From Sphingobium herbicidovorans (GTDB taxonomy: Bacteria; Pseudomonadota; Alphaproteobacteria; Sphingomonadales; Sphingomonadaceae), in assembly GCF_002080435.1 (NCBI RefSeq), contig NZ_CP020538.1, positions 1,116,001 through 1,180,000 of the forward strand: a DNA stretch of 64,000 nt. Reading direction: 5' to 3'. Made by a program: the position numbers and the translations under genes. The stretch's first letter is position 1; every line of letters begins with the position of its first letter. Below are positions 34,016 to 43,966 of the stretch, piece by piece. Under the pieces are notes generated by a model. That model saw nothing but the letters and a program-made list of their open reading frames with translations, was not told the origin of the DNA and ran no database searches.

Positions 34016-35641
34016 ATGAGCGACGGCATATTCATCGGCCTTGGCGCCACGGGCAAGGATGGCGCAGTTCCCCAGACGTTGAACCTCCGGCGGGCCAACC
34101 GGCATGGCCTGATCGCGGGCGCCACGGGCACGGGGAAGACCGTCACCCTGCAAGGCATGGCGGAAGGTTTCTCCGCACTGGGCGTTCCCGTATTCCTCGC
34201 CGATGTGAAGGGCGACCTTTCTGGCATCTCGATGGCGGGATCGCCCACCGCGAAAAATGCCGACAAGCTGGTCGCCCGCGCCAAGGAAATCGGCATCGAC
34301 AATTACAGCTACGCCGACAATCCTGCGATCTTCTGGGATCTCTATGGCGAACAGGGCCACCCGATCCGCACCACCGTCAGCGAGATGGGGCCGCTGCTGC
34401 TCGCTCGCCTGATGGGCCTCAATGAAACGCAGGAGGGCGTCCTTACCATCGCGTTCAAATATGCCGATGAGGAAGGGCTGTTGCTGATCGACCTTGGCGA
34501 TCTTCAGTCGATGCTGGCCTATTGTGCGGAGAATGCCGACACGCTTTCGGCCCGCTACGGTAATGTCACCAAGGCCAGCGTTGGCGCGATCCAGCGCCAG
34601 CTGCTCCAATTGGAAAGCCAGGGCGGCGCCCATTTTTTCGGCGAACCTGCGCTCGATATTCATGATTTCCTGAAAGTGGACGACCAGGGTCGGGGCTATG
34701 TGAATATCCTCGCGGCCGACAAGCTCATGCAGAGCCCGAAGCTCTACGCCACGTTCCTGCTCTGGCTGCTGAGCGAACTGTTCGAAACGCTTCCCGAAGT
34801 GGGCGATCCCGACAAGCCGGTGCTCGTCTTTTTCTTCGATGAGGCGCACCTGCTCTTCGATGATGCGCCCAAGGCGTTGACCGACAAGATCGAGCAGGTC
34901 GTCCGCCTGATCCGTTCAAAGGGCGTCGGCGTCTATTTCGTAACGCAGAACCCGATCGACATACCCGAAGAAGTGGCGGGCCAGCTTGGCAATCGTGTTC
35001 AGCACGCACTGCGCGCTTTCACCCCCCGCGACCAGAGGGCAATCAAGGCTGCGGCCGAAACCTTTCGCATCAATCCGGATCTGGATGTCGAAACCGCGAT
35101 CACGGAATTGAGGGTGGGCGAGGCGCTGGTGTCGCTGTTGCAGGAGGATGGTTCGCCGGGCATCGTCCAGCGCACCCTGATCGCACCGCCGCGCTCCCGA
35201 CTGGGCCCTGTGAGCGCGAAGGAGCGCGCCATCATTCAGTCGATATCCCCATGCGCCGACAAATATGACGAAGCGATTGACCGCGAATCTGCCGAGGAGA
35301 TCCTTGCGGCTCGCGGCGAGGCTGCTGTTGCCGCCGCGCAAGCTGCAAAGGCGAACGCTGAATCCGAAAAGGCGGCTGCCGTTCAGGCAAAGCTGGAGGC
35401 GAAACAGCGAGAGGCGGAACTCAAGGAACAGGCGCGGCGCGACGCCATAGCCGCACGGGAAGCGGCCAAGCCATCCGCGCTGGATAGGGCAGTCCAATCC
35501 GCCAGCCGGTCCGCGGCGTCATCGGTGGGGCGGCAGGTCGCGAACGAGCTTGGCCGTGCCGTATTTGGGGGATCGAGCCGCCGTTCGGGCGGATTGGCAG
35601 GACAGTTGGTGCGCGGCATTCTGGGCAGTTTGTTCAAGTAA
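34016..35641 (+). CDS. HerA-like helicase/ATPase (DUF853)
   Basis: A 541-residue protein of the DUF853 branch of the FtsK-HerA ATPases. Walker A GATGTGKT lies about 35-42, DVKGDLSGI near 62, and the Walker [14 protein letters not shown] about 269-281; [34 protein letters not shown] is the sensor/arginine-finger section. The C-terminal 120 residues are an Ala/Glu/Lys coiled coil and end in a glycine-rich basic tail. Family members are annotated as DNA helicases, but their cellular role is not firmly known. No NurA-type nuclease is nearby. Confidence 0.9.
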   Translation: MSDGIFIGLGATGKDGAVPQTLNLRRANRHGLIAGATGTGKTVTLQGMAEGFSALGVPVFLADVKGDLSGISMAGSPTAKNADKLVARAKEIGIDNYSYADNPAIFWDLYGEQGHPIRTTVSEMGPLLLARLMGLNETQEGVLTIAFKYADEEGLLLIDLGDLQSMLAYCAENADTLSARYGNVTKASVGAIQRQLLQLESQGGAHFFGEPALDIHDFLKVDDQGRGYVNILAADKLMQSPKLYATFLLWLLSELFETLPEVGDPDKPVLVFFFDEAHLLFDDAPKALTDKIEQVVRLIRSKGVGVYFVTQNPIDIPEEVAGQLGNRVQHALRAFTPRDQRAIKAAAETFRINPDLDVETAITELRVGEALVSLLQEDGSPGIVQRTLIAPPRSRLGPVSAKERAIIQSISPCADKYDEAIDRESAEEILAARGEAAVAAAQAAKANAESEKAAAVQAKLEAKQREAELKEQARRDAIAAREAAKPSALDRAVQSASRSAASSVGRQVANELGRAVFGGSSRRSGGLAGQLVRGILGSLFK

Positions 35642-35666
35642 CACCGCCAGCGGAGGAGAAAAGACA

Positions 35667-36071
35667 ATGGCTATCGGAAAGACCGTCGGCTTCGCCCTGG
35701 CATTGGGACTTGCGTTGCCCGCCCATGCGCAGGATCATCGCGACCTGCGCAGGGCCGCCGACGCCGCGATCGTCAGCGATATCGCCCGCGACCGGCAGGC
35801 AGAGCGCGACGCAAGACTGCAACCCTATGCCTCCCCCGGTTATGGCCCCATTCAAAGCGCCGCCGCTGCGCGCAGCGCGTGCGCGGCCAAGGCGCGTGAA
35901 GAAGCGGGAGGTGGCGCAAGCGTCCTGGGAAGGATCACCGCCCGCACCATGTCGACAGGTTGGGAAGTGGAAGGTGAAGTCGGTCCAGTTGGCGGCTTGC
36001 ATTCGGTGCCCTTCGTCTGCTCCGTACGCAATGGATCGGTAAGCGGCATCCTGCTAACCCCCCACCCCTGA
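35667..36071 (+). CDS. Small exported hypothetical protein
   Basis: A 134-residue protein with GGAGGAG before the ATG, 25 bp after the HerA-like gene. Residues 1-21 are a signal peptide (LALPAHA-QD). The mature part has a charged helical stretch, one Cys near 70 and one near 117 (SVPFVCSVRNGSVSGI) that could pair. The end looks like a small beta domain of the kind seen in short secreted sphingomonad proteins. Function unknown. Confidence 0.7.
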   Translation: MAIGKTVGFALALGLALPAHAQDHRDLRRAADAAIVSDIARDRQAERDARLQPYASPGYGPIQSAAAARSACAAKAREEAGGGASVLGRITARTMSTGWEVEGEVGPVGGLHSVPFVCSVRNGSVSGILLTPHP

Positions 36072-36176
36072 GCGCTTGGGCGAGGGCGACATCAGCGGTT
36101 ATGCGGCTGCAATAATGCTGTCGTCATTCTCTACCTGCGAAGTTGCGTATCGTGGTGCAGGCGTTAAGGAAATCGC

Positions 36177-37481
36177 ATGAGCGCCCCTGCCCATCCAAGC
36201 CATCCGCTAAGCTTCGGGAATTTCCGGGCCTATCTTCTGGGACGGCTTGCCAGCGTACTGGCGCAATATGGCATGATGATCGTGCTGGGGTGGCAAGCCT
36301 ACAATATCGCCCGCGAAAGCATGAGCCCATCGGGCGCCGCCGCGCAGCTTGGCCTGATAGGGCTGGCGCAGTTCGTTCCCCTCTTCTTCCTCACCCCCGT
36401 CACGGGCTGGGTTGCGGACCATTTCGACCGCCGGATGATCGTGCGCCTGACGCTCACGATGTTGACGATCGCATCAGGGCTGCTGGCTTTCGCAACTTAC
36501 GAGGGCTGGGTCAGCCTTCCCCTGCTCTTTGGCATAGCTGCGATCGTCGGGATCGCGCGCGCGTTCAATGGGCCAGCATACAGCGCGCTCGCGCCGAACC
36601 TGGTGCCCCGCGATGTGTTGCCCAGCGCAATCGCCATGTCGAGCGTCGCGTGGCAGGCCGGGATGATCATCGGCCCCGCTTTGGGCGGATATGTTTTCGC
36701 GATAACGTCGTGGGGAGCCTATGCGATGGCATCGGCGCTGTTCGCGGTGGCCTTCGCGGGCATGTGGATGATCGGCCCCGTGCCACAGCCGCCGCGTGAC
36801 ATGAGCCGCCATCCCATCCGCCAGATGGTCGATGGCCTGACCTATGTTCGATCCAACCGCCTGGTTCTGTCCACCATCACGCTGGACCTGTTCGCGGTGC
36901 TGCTCGCGGGCGCGACGGCGCTGCTGCCGGTCTATGCGCGTGACATTCTGAAGGTCGGATCGACGGGACTGGGGCATCTTGCCGCATCGCCCGCCATTGG
37001 CGCAGGGATCGTCGCGCTGTTCTTCTCCTTCCGGCCGATGAAGTCGGAAGTGGGTCTGAAGATGCTGGCGGCAGTCATCGTCTTCGGCCTTGCCACCATA
37101 TTGTTCGGTTCCACCGCTTTCCTGCCCCGGAACATCGCTGTCGAGGTTGGCATCGGCGCGCTGCTGCTGCTCGGTGCGGCGGACATGGTATCGGTCTATG
37201 TGCGCCAATCCCTGATCCAGCTTCATACGCCGGACGCCATGCGCGGCCGGGTGTCGAGCCTGTCGCAACTGACCATCTCGGCGTCCAACGAGCTGGGAGA
37301 GGCGGAATCCGGTTTTCTCGCCGCGCTCGTCGGCCCAGTTGCCGCAGTGATCGGCGGTGGAATAGGTGCTATCGTCATCACCATCATATGGGCGCGGCTC
37401 TTTCCCGAACTGCGTCTTGCACGTACCTTTGACCGACCCGACTTGAGGGAGGCGGACATCAGCCAGGAGAAGGCCCCATGA
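36177..37481 (+). CDS. MFS transporter (EntS-like, MFS_3)
   Basis: A 434-residue permease with twelve predicted membrane helices. [20 protein letters not shown] at the start and [16 protein letters not shown] about 78-93 (the loop 2-3 motif) are typical of the MFS_3 group, which includes the enterobactin exporter EntS. The tail (from about 415) is cytoplasmic. AAGGAAATCGC precedes the ATG. Its stop overlaps the cysK start (ATGA), so expression is coupled; export of a cysteine-related or other metabolite is possible but not shown. Confidence 0.88.
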   Translation: MSAPAHPSHPLSFGNFRAYLLGRLASVLAQYGMMIVLGWQAYNIARESMSPSGAAAQLGLIGLAQFVPLFFLTPVTGWVADHFDRRMIVRLTLTMLTIASGLLAFATYEGWVSLPLLFGIAAIVGIARAFNGPAYSALAPNLVPRDVLPSAIAMSSVAWQAGMIIGPALGGYVFAITSWGAYAMASALFAVAFAGMWMIGPVPQPPRDMSRHPIRQMVDGLTYVRSNRLVLSTITLDLFAVLLAGATALLPVYARDILKVGSTGLGHLAASPAIGAGIVALFFSFRPMKSEVGLKMLAAVIVFGLATILFGSTAFLPRNIAVEVGIGALLLLGAADMVSVYVRQSLIQLHTPDAMRGRVSSLSQLTISASNELGEAESGFLAALVGPVAAVIGGGIGAIVITIIWARLFPELRLARTFDRPDLREADISQEKAP

Positions 37482-38407
37482 AAGCTGCCAATATTCTCGA
37501 AACCATCGGCAACACGCCGCACATCCGCGTAAGCCGCCTGTTCGCGGACGCGCCGGCGGGTTCCGAAGTCTGGATCAAATCGGAACGCGCGAACCCGGGC
37601 GGATCGATCAAGGACCGGATCGCACTGGCGATGATCGAGGCGGCGGAGGCTTCCGGCGATCTGCAACCGGGCGGAACCATCATCGAGCCCACATCAGGCA
37701 ATACCGGTGTTGGCCTGGCCATGGTTGCCGCAGTCAAGGGCTACAAGCTGGTTCTGGTCATGCCGGAGAGCATGTCGGTCGAACGCCGCCGGTTGATGCT
37801 GGCCTATGGCGCGACATTTGACCTGACCCCGCGTGAAAAAGGCATGAAGGGCGCAATCGAGCGTGCGCTTGAATTGATCGAGCAGACGCCAGGGTCATGG
37901 ATGCCGCAGCAGTTCGAAAATGCGGCCAATATCGATGTGCATGTCCGCACGACCGCTCAGGAAATCGCGACGGACTTCGCCGACAGCCCGCTCGACGCGC
38001 TCATCACGGGAGTAGGCACGGGCGGTCACATCACCGGCGTTGCCGAGGTTCTGAAGAAGCTCTGGCCGGATCTGAAGGTCTATGCGGTCGAACCCACCCT
38101 GTCCCCCGTCATCAGCGGCGGCCAGCCTGGCCCCCATCCGATCCAGGGGATCGGGGCCGGCTTCATCCCGGCTAACCTGCACACGCAACTGCTGGATGGC
38201 GTCATTCAGGTCGATCCCGCCGATGCGAAGGAATATGCCCGCCGCGCCGCGCGCGAGGAGGGGATGCTGGTGGGCATATCGTCGGGCGCGACGCTGGCCG
38301 CGATCGCACAGAAGCTGAAGGAGCTTCCCGAGGGCAGCCGCGTTCTGGGCTTCAACTATGACACGGGCGAACGCTATCTTTCAGTTCCAGATTTCCTGCC
38401 CGAATAA
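37478..38407 (+). CDS. cysK: Cysteine synthase A
   Basis: A 309-residue PLP enzyme making cysteine from O-acetylserine and sulfide. The PLP lysine is Lys45 in [17 protein letters not shown] (72-77) binds the substrate carboxylate; [11 protein letters not shown] near 177 binds the cofactor phosphate; [13 protein letters not shown] about 212-224 is typical of CysK. The start overlaps the MFS stop by four bases. Confidence 0.95.
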   Translation: MKAANILETIGNTPHIRVSRLFADAPAGSEVWIKSERANPGGSIKDRIALAMIEAAEASGDLQPGGTIIEPTSGNTGVGLAMVAAVKGYKLVLVMPESMSVERRRLMLAYGATFDLTPREKGMKGAIERALELIEQTPGSWMPQQFENAANIDVHVRTTAQEIATDFADSPLDALITGVGTGGHITGVAEVLKKLWPDLKVYAVEPTLSPVISGGQPGPHPIQGIGAGFIPANLHTQLLDGVIQVDPADAKEYARRAAREEGMLVGISSGATLAAIAQKLKELPEGSRVLGFNYDTGERYLSVPDFLPE

Positions 38408-38425
38408 ACCCGGTCGGGCGCAGGC

Positions 38426-39733
38426 ATGACCAGTGCTTGCTCCAGCAATCCGCCGCATCCGGTGATGTGGCCGGTCTGGTTGCTGCTGTTCGCCGGCTTG
38501 CCTGCGCTGGTGGCGGGATGGGAGGCGCGCGCGCCTGTGGCGGAGACCGCGCGGTCGCCACTGGCCCAGCATGCGCGGTTCAAGCGGCCCATGACCGCCG
38601 CGCCCGTGGTGCAGCCGCTGGAGCTTTACGCGCTGGATCGCGATCAGGCGCGGGCCTTCAATATGGCAGTGGCCTTTGCGCGCCTGCCAAATCCGTCGGC
38701 CCGCCCCTTTGTCTTTACAGGGTCCGAAGCCGACCTCGCGCGGGCAACCGATTGCCTGGCCGCGGCGCAGCTTTATGAAGCGGGCGACGACCCGGTCGGC
38801 GAGCAAGCGGTGGCGCAGGTGGTGCTCAACCGCGTGAGGCACCCGGCCTTCCCGAAAACAGTGTGCGGCGTCGTCTTTCAGGGGCAGGAACGATCGACAG
38901 GCTGTCAGTTCACCTTCACCTGCGACGGGGCGCTGGCGCGGACGCCGGGTCAGGCGGCATGGGATCGGGCGCGGCAGATCGCGAAGGCCGCGCTAACGGG
39001 CAAGGTGTTCAAGCCCGTGGGCTATGCCACCCACTATCACACCGACTGGGTTGTGCCCTACTGGAGCGGGAGCCTGGACAAGATCGCGGCAGTGGGGACC
39101 CACCTCTTTTTCCGCTGGCGCGGATGGTGGGGAACGCCCCCCGCCTTTAGGCTGGCGCGTGAAAGCGTCGAGCCGGTAATCCCCCGGATCGCCACACTGT
39201 CAGCGGCGCATCAGCATGGGAGCAGCGGACTATCCGGAGCGCCCCTGCCCGGCGGGGAAACGCTGGCTGCTTTGACGGCGAGGCCGCAGGAGGCGATCGG
39301 GGCTGAATCGCTCGGACGGATGATGGCCGGGGTCCGGCTGGTCGCGATTGCGCCGGGGGCGAAAAGCTTCCTTGTCGAATTGAGCAAGACGGCAGCACCG
39401 AACAGTTGGCCAGTCCTGGCGCAGACTTTCTGCGCGGGGCGGCCGGAATGCAGGATCATGGGCTGGCGGGCGGGCACCGCTCCGGGCGGCTTTCCATTGT
39501 CCGGGGACCAGATGGAAAGCATGAGCTTTGCCTATATCCATAACGCCGCGACAGGGTTGCAGCGGGCATTGTGGAATTGCGGGCAAACGCCGCGGGAAAG
39601 CAAGGGCGAGTGCATGCGGCAACGAGTGCCGACAGTGCAGGCGGAAGCTCCGCCGCCGCTGACGGGAATGCGGCGGAAGGAGCGGTTCGAAACAGTGACG
39701 ATCGTGCCGTCGGCGGGGGAAAGTCATGAATGA
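38426..39733 (+). CDS. Cell wall hydrolase, SleB type
   Basis: A 435-residue envelope protein. An N-terminal hydrophobic segment (about 13-31) anchors or exports it. The hydrolase_2 domain about 105-222 contains DCLAAAQLYEAGDDPVGEQAVAQVVLNRV with the catalytic glutamate region, HPAFPKTVCGVVFQ, and GYATHYHTDWVVPYWSG; this is the SleB/CwlJ lytic transglycosylase-like fold of alphaproteobacteria. The C-terminal half has no recognised domain. It follows cysK by 18 bp. A possible hairpin terminator stands right after its stop. Confidence 0.9.
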   Translation: MTSACSSNPPHPVMWPVWLLLFAGLPALVAGWEARAPVAETARSPLAQHARFKRPMTAAPVVQPLELYALDRDQARAFNMAVAFARLPNPSARPFVFTGSEADLARATDCLAAAQLYEAGDDPVGEQAVAQVVLNRVRHPAFPKTVCGVVFQGQERSTGCQFTFTCDGALARTPGQAAWDRARQIAKAALTGKVFKPVGYATHYHTDWVVPYWSGSLDKIAAVGTHLFFRWRGWWGTPPAFRLARESVEPVIPRIATLSAAHQHGSSGLSGAPLPGGETLAALTARPQEAIGAESLGRMMAGVRLVAIAPGAKSFLVELSKTAAPNSWPVLAQTFCAGRPECRIMGWRAGTAPGGFPLSGDQMESMSFAYIHNAATGLQRALWNCGQTPRESKGECMRQRVPTVQAEAPPPLTGMRRKERFETVTIVPSAGESHE

Positions 39734-39735
39734 AA

Positions 39736-39756
39736 TCGCGAAAAGTCGCGAATTTT
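39736..39756 (+). terminator. Candidate terminator after the sleB-like gene
   Basis: TCGCGA-AAAG-TCGCGA forms a six-bp stem followed by ATTTT, three bases after the stop codon. Short stem and short T-run make it weak. Confidence 0.4.
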
Positions 39757-39995
39757 GAGGGGTTTTCCTATTTCCTATTTATGTTTTTTTTTAGTTTGTT
39801 AGACGACCCGCCGTACTTCACGAGGTCGTGAAGCATAGGCCGGTGGAGAGCCGGAGTGGATCAGCCAGCGGCAAGCGCGGAGAGCGGGCCCTAGAAGCGG
39901 TAGCGAACGCCTATAACGCTGGGTTCAAGGATGGCTTTCAATCTGGACACCCAAGCCGCAAACACATTTGGTTTGTAAACTACATAGCCACCAAC

Positions 39996-40028
39996 AAAAA
40001 AGGGGCCGCCGGGCAGGCGACCCCTTTT
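39996..40028 (-). terminator. Bidirectional Rho-independent terminator
   Basis: GGGGCCGCC and GGCGACCCC (one G-T) form a nine-bp stem with loop GGGCA, flanked by A6 on the left and T4 on the right. On the minus strand it ends the cold-shock gene 30 bp past its stop. Confidence 0.85.
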
Positions 40029-40058
40029 ATCCTCTCCGCGAAAGCGGTCGGGTTTGTT

Positions 40059-40886
40059 TTAGTCGGCTTTCGACTGGAGGTTGACGGCGGCGTATTTGCC
40101 GCGACGATCTACTTCCAGTTCGAAGTCCAGGCGGTCGCCTTCGTTGAGGGCGGACATGCCTGCGCGTTCCACGGCGCTGATGTGGACGAACGCGTCGGGC
40201 TGACCGTCGTCGCGCTGGATGAAGCCGAAGCCCTTCATGGCGTTGAAGAACTTGACAGTGCCGCTGGCGCGTTCACCGGTCAGCTGACGCTGCGGGCCAC
40301 CGCTGCGTTCGCCGCCGCCGAAGCCGCCGCGTTCAGCGCCGAAGCCGCCTGCACGGGGTTCGCGGGGTGCGCGATCCTGTACGGGGAGCGGCTCGCCTTC
40401 AATCTTGAGGTCGGTCGCCGAAATCTTGCCGCCACGGTCCACCAGGGTAAAGCCGAGCTGCTGACCTTCGGCCAGGCCGGTCAGGCCCGCCTGCTCAACG
40501 GCGCTGATGTGGACGAACACGTCCTCTGCGCCATCGTCACGGACGATGAAGCCGAAGCCCTTTTGCCCGTTGAAGAATTTGACTACGCCAGTGCCTTCGC
40601 CAACGACCTGCGCGGGCATGCCACCGCCGCCGCCGCGACCGCCGCCGAAACCACCGCCGCCGCCGCCGCCGCCGCCGCCGAAGCCGCCACCGCCGCCGCT
40701 GCGGAAACCGCCGCCACCGCCGCCGCCACCGAAGCCGCCGCGGTCACCACCGCCGAAACCACCACGATCACCGCCGCCGAAGCCGCCACCAAAACCGCCG
40801 CGATCGCCGCCATAAAAATTATCGTCGCCGAAACTGTCGCGCTTATCCTTGCCGCGCCCGCCGCGGCGACCTCTATCAAAACTCAT
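40059..40886 (-). CDS. Double cold-shock-domain protein with Gly/Arg-rich head
   Basis: A 275-residue RNA/single-strand DNA binding protein. Residues 1-90 are low complexity, with GGDRGGFGG repeats and runs of glycine resembling RGG boxes. Cold-shock domain 1 (about 98-164) carries KGFGFI and DVFVHIS; domain 2 (about 207-272) carries KGFGFI and DAFVHIS, i.e. RNP1 and RNP2 in both. A 40-residue Arg/Gly linker separates them. Double-CSD proteins are normal in alphaproteobacteria, but the long glycine-rich head is unusual and resembles eukaryotic-type RNA chaperones. Likely an RNA chaperone or antiterminator. The gene ends at a strong terminator. Confidence 0.93.
   Translation of the reverse strand: MSFDRGRRGGRGKDKRDSFGDDNFYGGDRGGFGGGFGGGDRGGFGGGDRGGFGGGGGGGGFRSGGGGGFGGGGGGGGGGFGGGRGGGGGMPAQVVGEGTGVVKFFNGQKGFGFIVRDDGAEDVFVHISAVEQAGLTGLAEGQQLGFTLVDRGGKISATDLKIEGEPLPVQDRAPREPRAGGFGAERGGFGGGERSGGPQRQLTGERASGTVKFFNAMKGFGFIQRDDGQPDAFVHISAVERAGMSALNEGDRLDFELEVDRRGKYAAVNLQSKAD
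40654..40680. repeat. (CCG)9 microsatellite inside the cold-shock gene
   Basis: Nine uninterrupted CCG units on the plus strand encode the longest glycine run on the minus strand. It lies in a 270-bp region of imperfect CCG/CCA repeats. Length change by slippage would add or remove glycines in frame. Confidence 0.8.
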
Positions 40887-41124
40887 GCCCTGTTGGTCAC
40901 TTTCGCTTCGCCCTTACGATACCGGATAAACATGCCGGGCGAAGACATGCAGAATCCACCGCAACACATGCGGTTTGGGAATCACTATATCAGTTTTTCA
41001 GGGCAGCGCGAATGATTTTAGCCCGAATGCCGCCACATTTGCGGGAATCGGGCTGGAACGAGGCTTTTGAGCCGGGCCAAAAGCGTCGATTGAGTTACGC
41101 CCGCTTTCGCCATAGAGGGGGTGG

Positions 41125-41742
41125 ATGAGCGTATATTTTCATGAAGAGGACCTGCCCGCAGACGTCCTCGCCCCCGGCGCGATCGCCGTAGATACCGAAA
41201 CCATGGGCCTGATCACGCCGCGCGACCGGCTGTGCGTGGTGCAGATCAGCGACGGCCAAGGCGACGAGCATCTGGTGCGCTTTGGTCCGGAAAGCGACTA
41301 TGCCGCGCCCAACCTTCGCGCGGTGCTGGCCGATCCGGAGCGGCTGAAGCTCTATCATTTCGGGCGTTTCGACATTGCGGCGATCAAACATTATCTGGGC
41401 GTGGTGGCGGCCCCGGTCTATTGCACCAAGATCGCGTCGCGCCTGATCCGCACCTATACCGACCGGCACGGGCTGAAAGAGCTGGTTCGCGAATTGCTGG
41501 GACAGGAAATCAGCAAGCAGCAGCAGTCGAGCGACTGGGGTTCGCCCACCTTGTCGGACGCGCAGAAGGAATATGCGGCGTCGGACGTGCGCTACCTGCA
41601 TGCGTTGAAGGCGGAACTGGACAAGCGGCTGGTGCGCGAAGGCCGGATGGAACTGGCGCAGGCCTGTTTCGATTTTCTTCCCCACCGGGCAGAGCTGGAC
41701 CTGGCGGGCTGGCCGGAGATCGACATCTTCGCGCATATGTGA
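41125..41742 (+). CDS. rnd: Ribonuclease D (short form)
   Basis: A 205-residue 3'-5' exoribonuclease of the DEDDy family. Exo I is DTETMGL (about 24-30), Exo II HFGRFDIAAI (about 80-89), Exo III YAASDVRYLHAL (about 150-161) with the catalytic Tyr. It lacks HRDC domains, as in the short alphaproteobacterial enzymes. AGGGGGTGG precedes the ATG. lptC follows 19 bp downstream. Confidence 0.93.
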   Translation: MSVYFHEEDLPADVLAPGAIAVDTETMGLITPRDRLCVVQISDGQGDEHLVRFGPESDYAAPNLRAVLADPERLKLYHFGRFDIAAIKHYLGVVAAPVYCTKIASRLIRTYTDRHGLKELVRELLGQEISKQQQSSDWGSPTLSDAQKEYAASDVRYLHALKAELDKRLVREGRMELAQACFDFLPHRAELDLAGWPEIDIFAHM

Positions 41743-41761
41743 GGACGAAAAGCTTTACCCC

Positions 41762-42409
41762 ATGTCCATTCAGGCCGAACAGCAACGTCACGCCAGGCGC
41801 CATTGGGCGCAGCCGGGCGGCCGCCATGACAGGCTGGTCGCGCGGCTGAAAAACTGGCTGCCCGTGTCGGTGGGCGTGCTGGCGGCGCTGTTGGTGACGG
41901 CGCCCTTTACCGGCGGGGACAAGGTGAGCTTCGTGCTCGACAAGAACAAGGTCGAAGTGGCGAAGGAACGGATGCGCGTATCCGAAGCCCTGTATCGCGG
42001 GGAGGATGGCAAGGGGCAGCCTTTTTCCCTGCGCGCGGGATCGGCGGTGCAGAAAAGCTCGCGCGAGCCGATCGTGGACCTGAATGACATGTCGGCGCGG
42101 ATATTGCTGAGCGAAGGGCCGGCGGTGCTGACCGCGCGCCAGGGACGCTATGACATGGACAGCGAGCGGGTGGCGGTGGACGGGCCGGTGCAATTCGAAG
42201 CGGCGGGCGGATACCGGCTGACCACGCGGGACGTTGGCATTGACCTGAAAACCCGGCGCATGCGCAGCGACGGACGCGTTGACGGGCGAATCCCCATCGG
42301 CACGTTCAGCGGCGACCATCTGGAAGCGGACCTGGGCGCGCGCACGGTGACGCTGAACGGCAGGGCAAGCTTGCGCATCGAGCAAAATGGCATCAAAGGG
42401 CAGAGGTGA
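41762..42409 (+). CDS. lptC: LptC, lipopolysaccharide transport bridge protein
   Basis: A 215-residue bitopic protein. One membrane helix about 37-55 (VGVLAALLVTAPF) is followed by a beta-jellyroll periplasmic domain; PIVDLNDMSARIL and VDGPVQFEAAGGYRLTTRDVGIDLKTRR are typical LptC segments. It links the inner-membrane ABC exporter to LptA. Its TGA overlaps the lptA ATG (TGATG). Confidence 0.88.
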   Translation: MSIQAEQQRHARRHWAQPGGRHDRLVARLKNWLPVSVGVLAALLVTAPFTGGDKVSFVLDKNKVEVAKERMRVSEALYRGEDGKGQPFSLRAGSAVQKSSREPIVDLNDMSARILLSEGPAVLTARQGRYDMDSERVAVDGPVQFEAAGGYRLTTRDVGIDLKTRRMRSDGRVDGRIPIGTFSGDHLEADLGARTVTLNGRASLRIEQNGIKGQR

Positions 42410-42951
42410 TGAAAAGATCGCTGATCCTGCTGACTACCGGCGCGCTGGGCGCGGCACTGGCCTATGCCGGCGCGGGCGCGCAGGTGCTGAAAAACCACGA
42501 CAGCAACGCGCCGGTGAACTTCAACGCCGACCGGATCGAGGTGCAGGACCGCGCCGACCGCGTCGTCGTGTCGGGCAATGTCGAAGTGACGCAGGCCGGC
42601 ATGAAGCTGAATGCCGCACGCATGACCGTCGCCTATCGCAACGGTACTGGCGATAGCGGGGTCGAGATCGACCGGATCGACGCTTCGGGCAATGTCGTCG
42701 TGACCAAGGGGAGCGAGACGGCACGCGGCAATGTGGCGATATACGACCTCAACCGCCGCCTGATCACCATGCTGGGCAATGTTTCGCTGACGCAGGGAAG
42801 CAACCGGCTGACCGGCGGGCGGCTGGTGATCGACCTGACCAGCGGACGATCAACCGTAGATGGCCGCGCATCAGGCGGAGCATCGGGCGTTTCAGGCGGA
42901 TCGGGCGGGCGCGTATCGGGCACGTTCACCGTCCCTCAGCGCAGCAACTGA
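42409..42951 (+). CDS. lptA: LptA, periplasmic lipopolysaccharide transport protein
   Basis: A 180-residue OstA-domain protein. The signal peptide (about 1-24) precedes NFNADRIEVQDRADRVVVSGNVEVTQ, the OstA signature, and a repeated beta-jellyroll. The last 30 residues are Gly/Ser-rich. It forms the periplasmic bridge to LptD. The usual next gene lptB is not adjacent: 137 bp of intergenic DNA and an unrelated exported protein follow. Confidence 0.9.
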   Translation: MKRSLILLTTGALGAALAYAGAGAQVLKNHDSNAPVNFNADRIEVQDRADRVVVSGNVEVTQAGMKLNAARMTVAYRNGTGDSGVEIDRIDASGNVVVTKGSETARGNVAIYDLNRRLITMLGNVSLTQGSNRLTGGRLVIDLTSGRSTVDGRASGGASGVSGGSGGRVSGTFTVPQRSN

Positions 42952-43087
42952 CACTCGTTTCCCAGGCGACGAGGCGAGGATTCTTGCGGCAGAAGGGCCA
43001 CTGTCAGCAGACGAATCATGGCATTTTCATGGCAAAGTGATAGAGTGATTATCAGCGGGGTCGTCTCTCGATTCTGCGAGGTCCATC

Positions 43088-43867
43088 ATGTCACGGTTGC
43101 GGATGGCGGCGGTTGCCGCCTGTAGTTTCTTCACACTCTCATCAGTCCAGGCCGTGGCCTCGGAAGCGAAGCAGTGCTGGCATCCCTATGAAGTCGAAGC
43201 CGCCAAGGTGCGGGATTTGCATGTCATGCTGATGCTGGGGGCGCTGCGCTGCAAGGCGGCGAACAAGGATATGATGGGCAAATATGAAGCGTTCACCGCC
43301 AGCAAGAGCGGGCTGCTGAACAGCTACAACAATGTGCTGAAAACCCGGTTCATGCGCGTGAACGGCATCAGCGATGCACAGCGCGCCTATGAAGCATTCA
43401 ACACAAGGCTGGGCAACAGCCATTCGGGTCTGGCGCAGGCGGCGAGCTATTGCGCCATGACCGACACGTTGCTGACCCTGGCGGCGAGCGCGAACGACCG
43501 CGAACTGCCGCAACTGGCGACAAGCTTTTCGGAAAGCGCGCTGGGCATCGACACGCTGTGCGAGCCTCCGGCAGCAGCGGTGACGGCTCCAGCGACAGCC
43601 GCGCCGCATGAGGCGATCACTGCGACGCAGGCGGCTCCGGCGACCGTTGCCGTTGCCAAGCCCGAAGAAGCGGTCACGGAGCCGGTGTCGGCGGTGGCGG
43701 CGCTGGAGGCGGCGGCCGTGGCGCTGCAGAACGCCGCGGCGAGCCTCAAGGCGCAGTCCGCGGCTCCGGAGGCGACAGAATCGGCGGACAAGCCCGTGAC
43801 GGCTGCGCCGGAGGCCAGTCCGGCAGTGCCGCAACCGGTGACGGCAAAGGCGGCCCCGACCGGATGA
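43088..43867 (+). CDS. Exported hypothetical protein with Ala/Pro-rich tail
   Basis: A 259-residue protein with a signal peptide (about 1-25, AVASEA). Residues 26-165 form a helical domain with Cys at 30, 55, about 122 and about 159, which may form disulfides; LHVMLMLGALRCKAANKDMMGKYEAF is the most conserved-looking part. From about 165 on the sequence is Ala/Pro/Thr/Glu low complexity, like a periplasmic spacer or wall-spanning tail. I recognise no family. GAGGTCC precedes the ATG. Confidence 0.75.
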   Translation: MSRLRMAAVAACSFFTLSSVQAVASEAKQCWHPYEVEAAKVRDLHVMLMLGALRCKAANKDMMGKYEAFTASKSGLLNSYNNVLKTRFMRVNGISDAQRAYEAFNTRLGNSHSGLAQAASYCAMTDTLLTLAASANDRELPQLATSFSESALGIDTLCEPPAAAVTAPATAAPHEAITATQAAPATVAVAKPEEAVTEPVSAVAALEAAAVALQNAAASLKAQSAAPEATESADKPVTAAPEASPAVPQPVTAKAAPTG

Positions 43868-43966
43868 GCGCCCAAGGGCGCCGGTTGCCGGGAACGAAAT
43901 GAGCGGCAGGGGTCCGACCCACCCCGCCGCCCATTCAGGGGTGAGAAGGGAGATTCCCTTCCGATC

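Larger units (their letters stand above)
39734..40058. other. Intergenic stretch between sleB-like gene and cold-shock gene
   Basis: Contains two hairpins (39736-39756 and 39996-40028) and a strong dyad CTTCACGA-GG-TCGTGAAG (39816-39833) preceded by an AT-rich run of eight to nine T. No credible gene. A small RNA starting near the dyad is possible but nothing in the sequence proves it. Confidence 0.5.

Noticed and set aside
39828..41015. 395-codon plus-strand frame rich in Ala/Glu
   Set aside because: Antisense to the cold-shock gene; composition comes from the CCG repeats.
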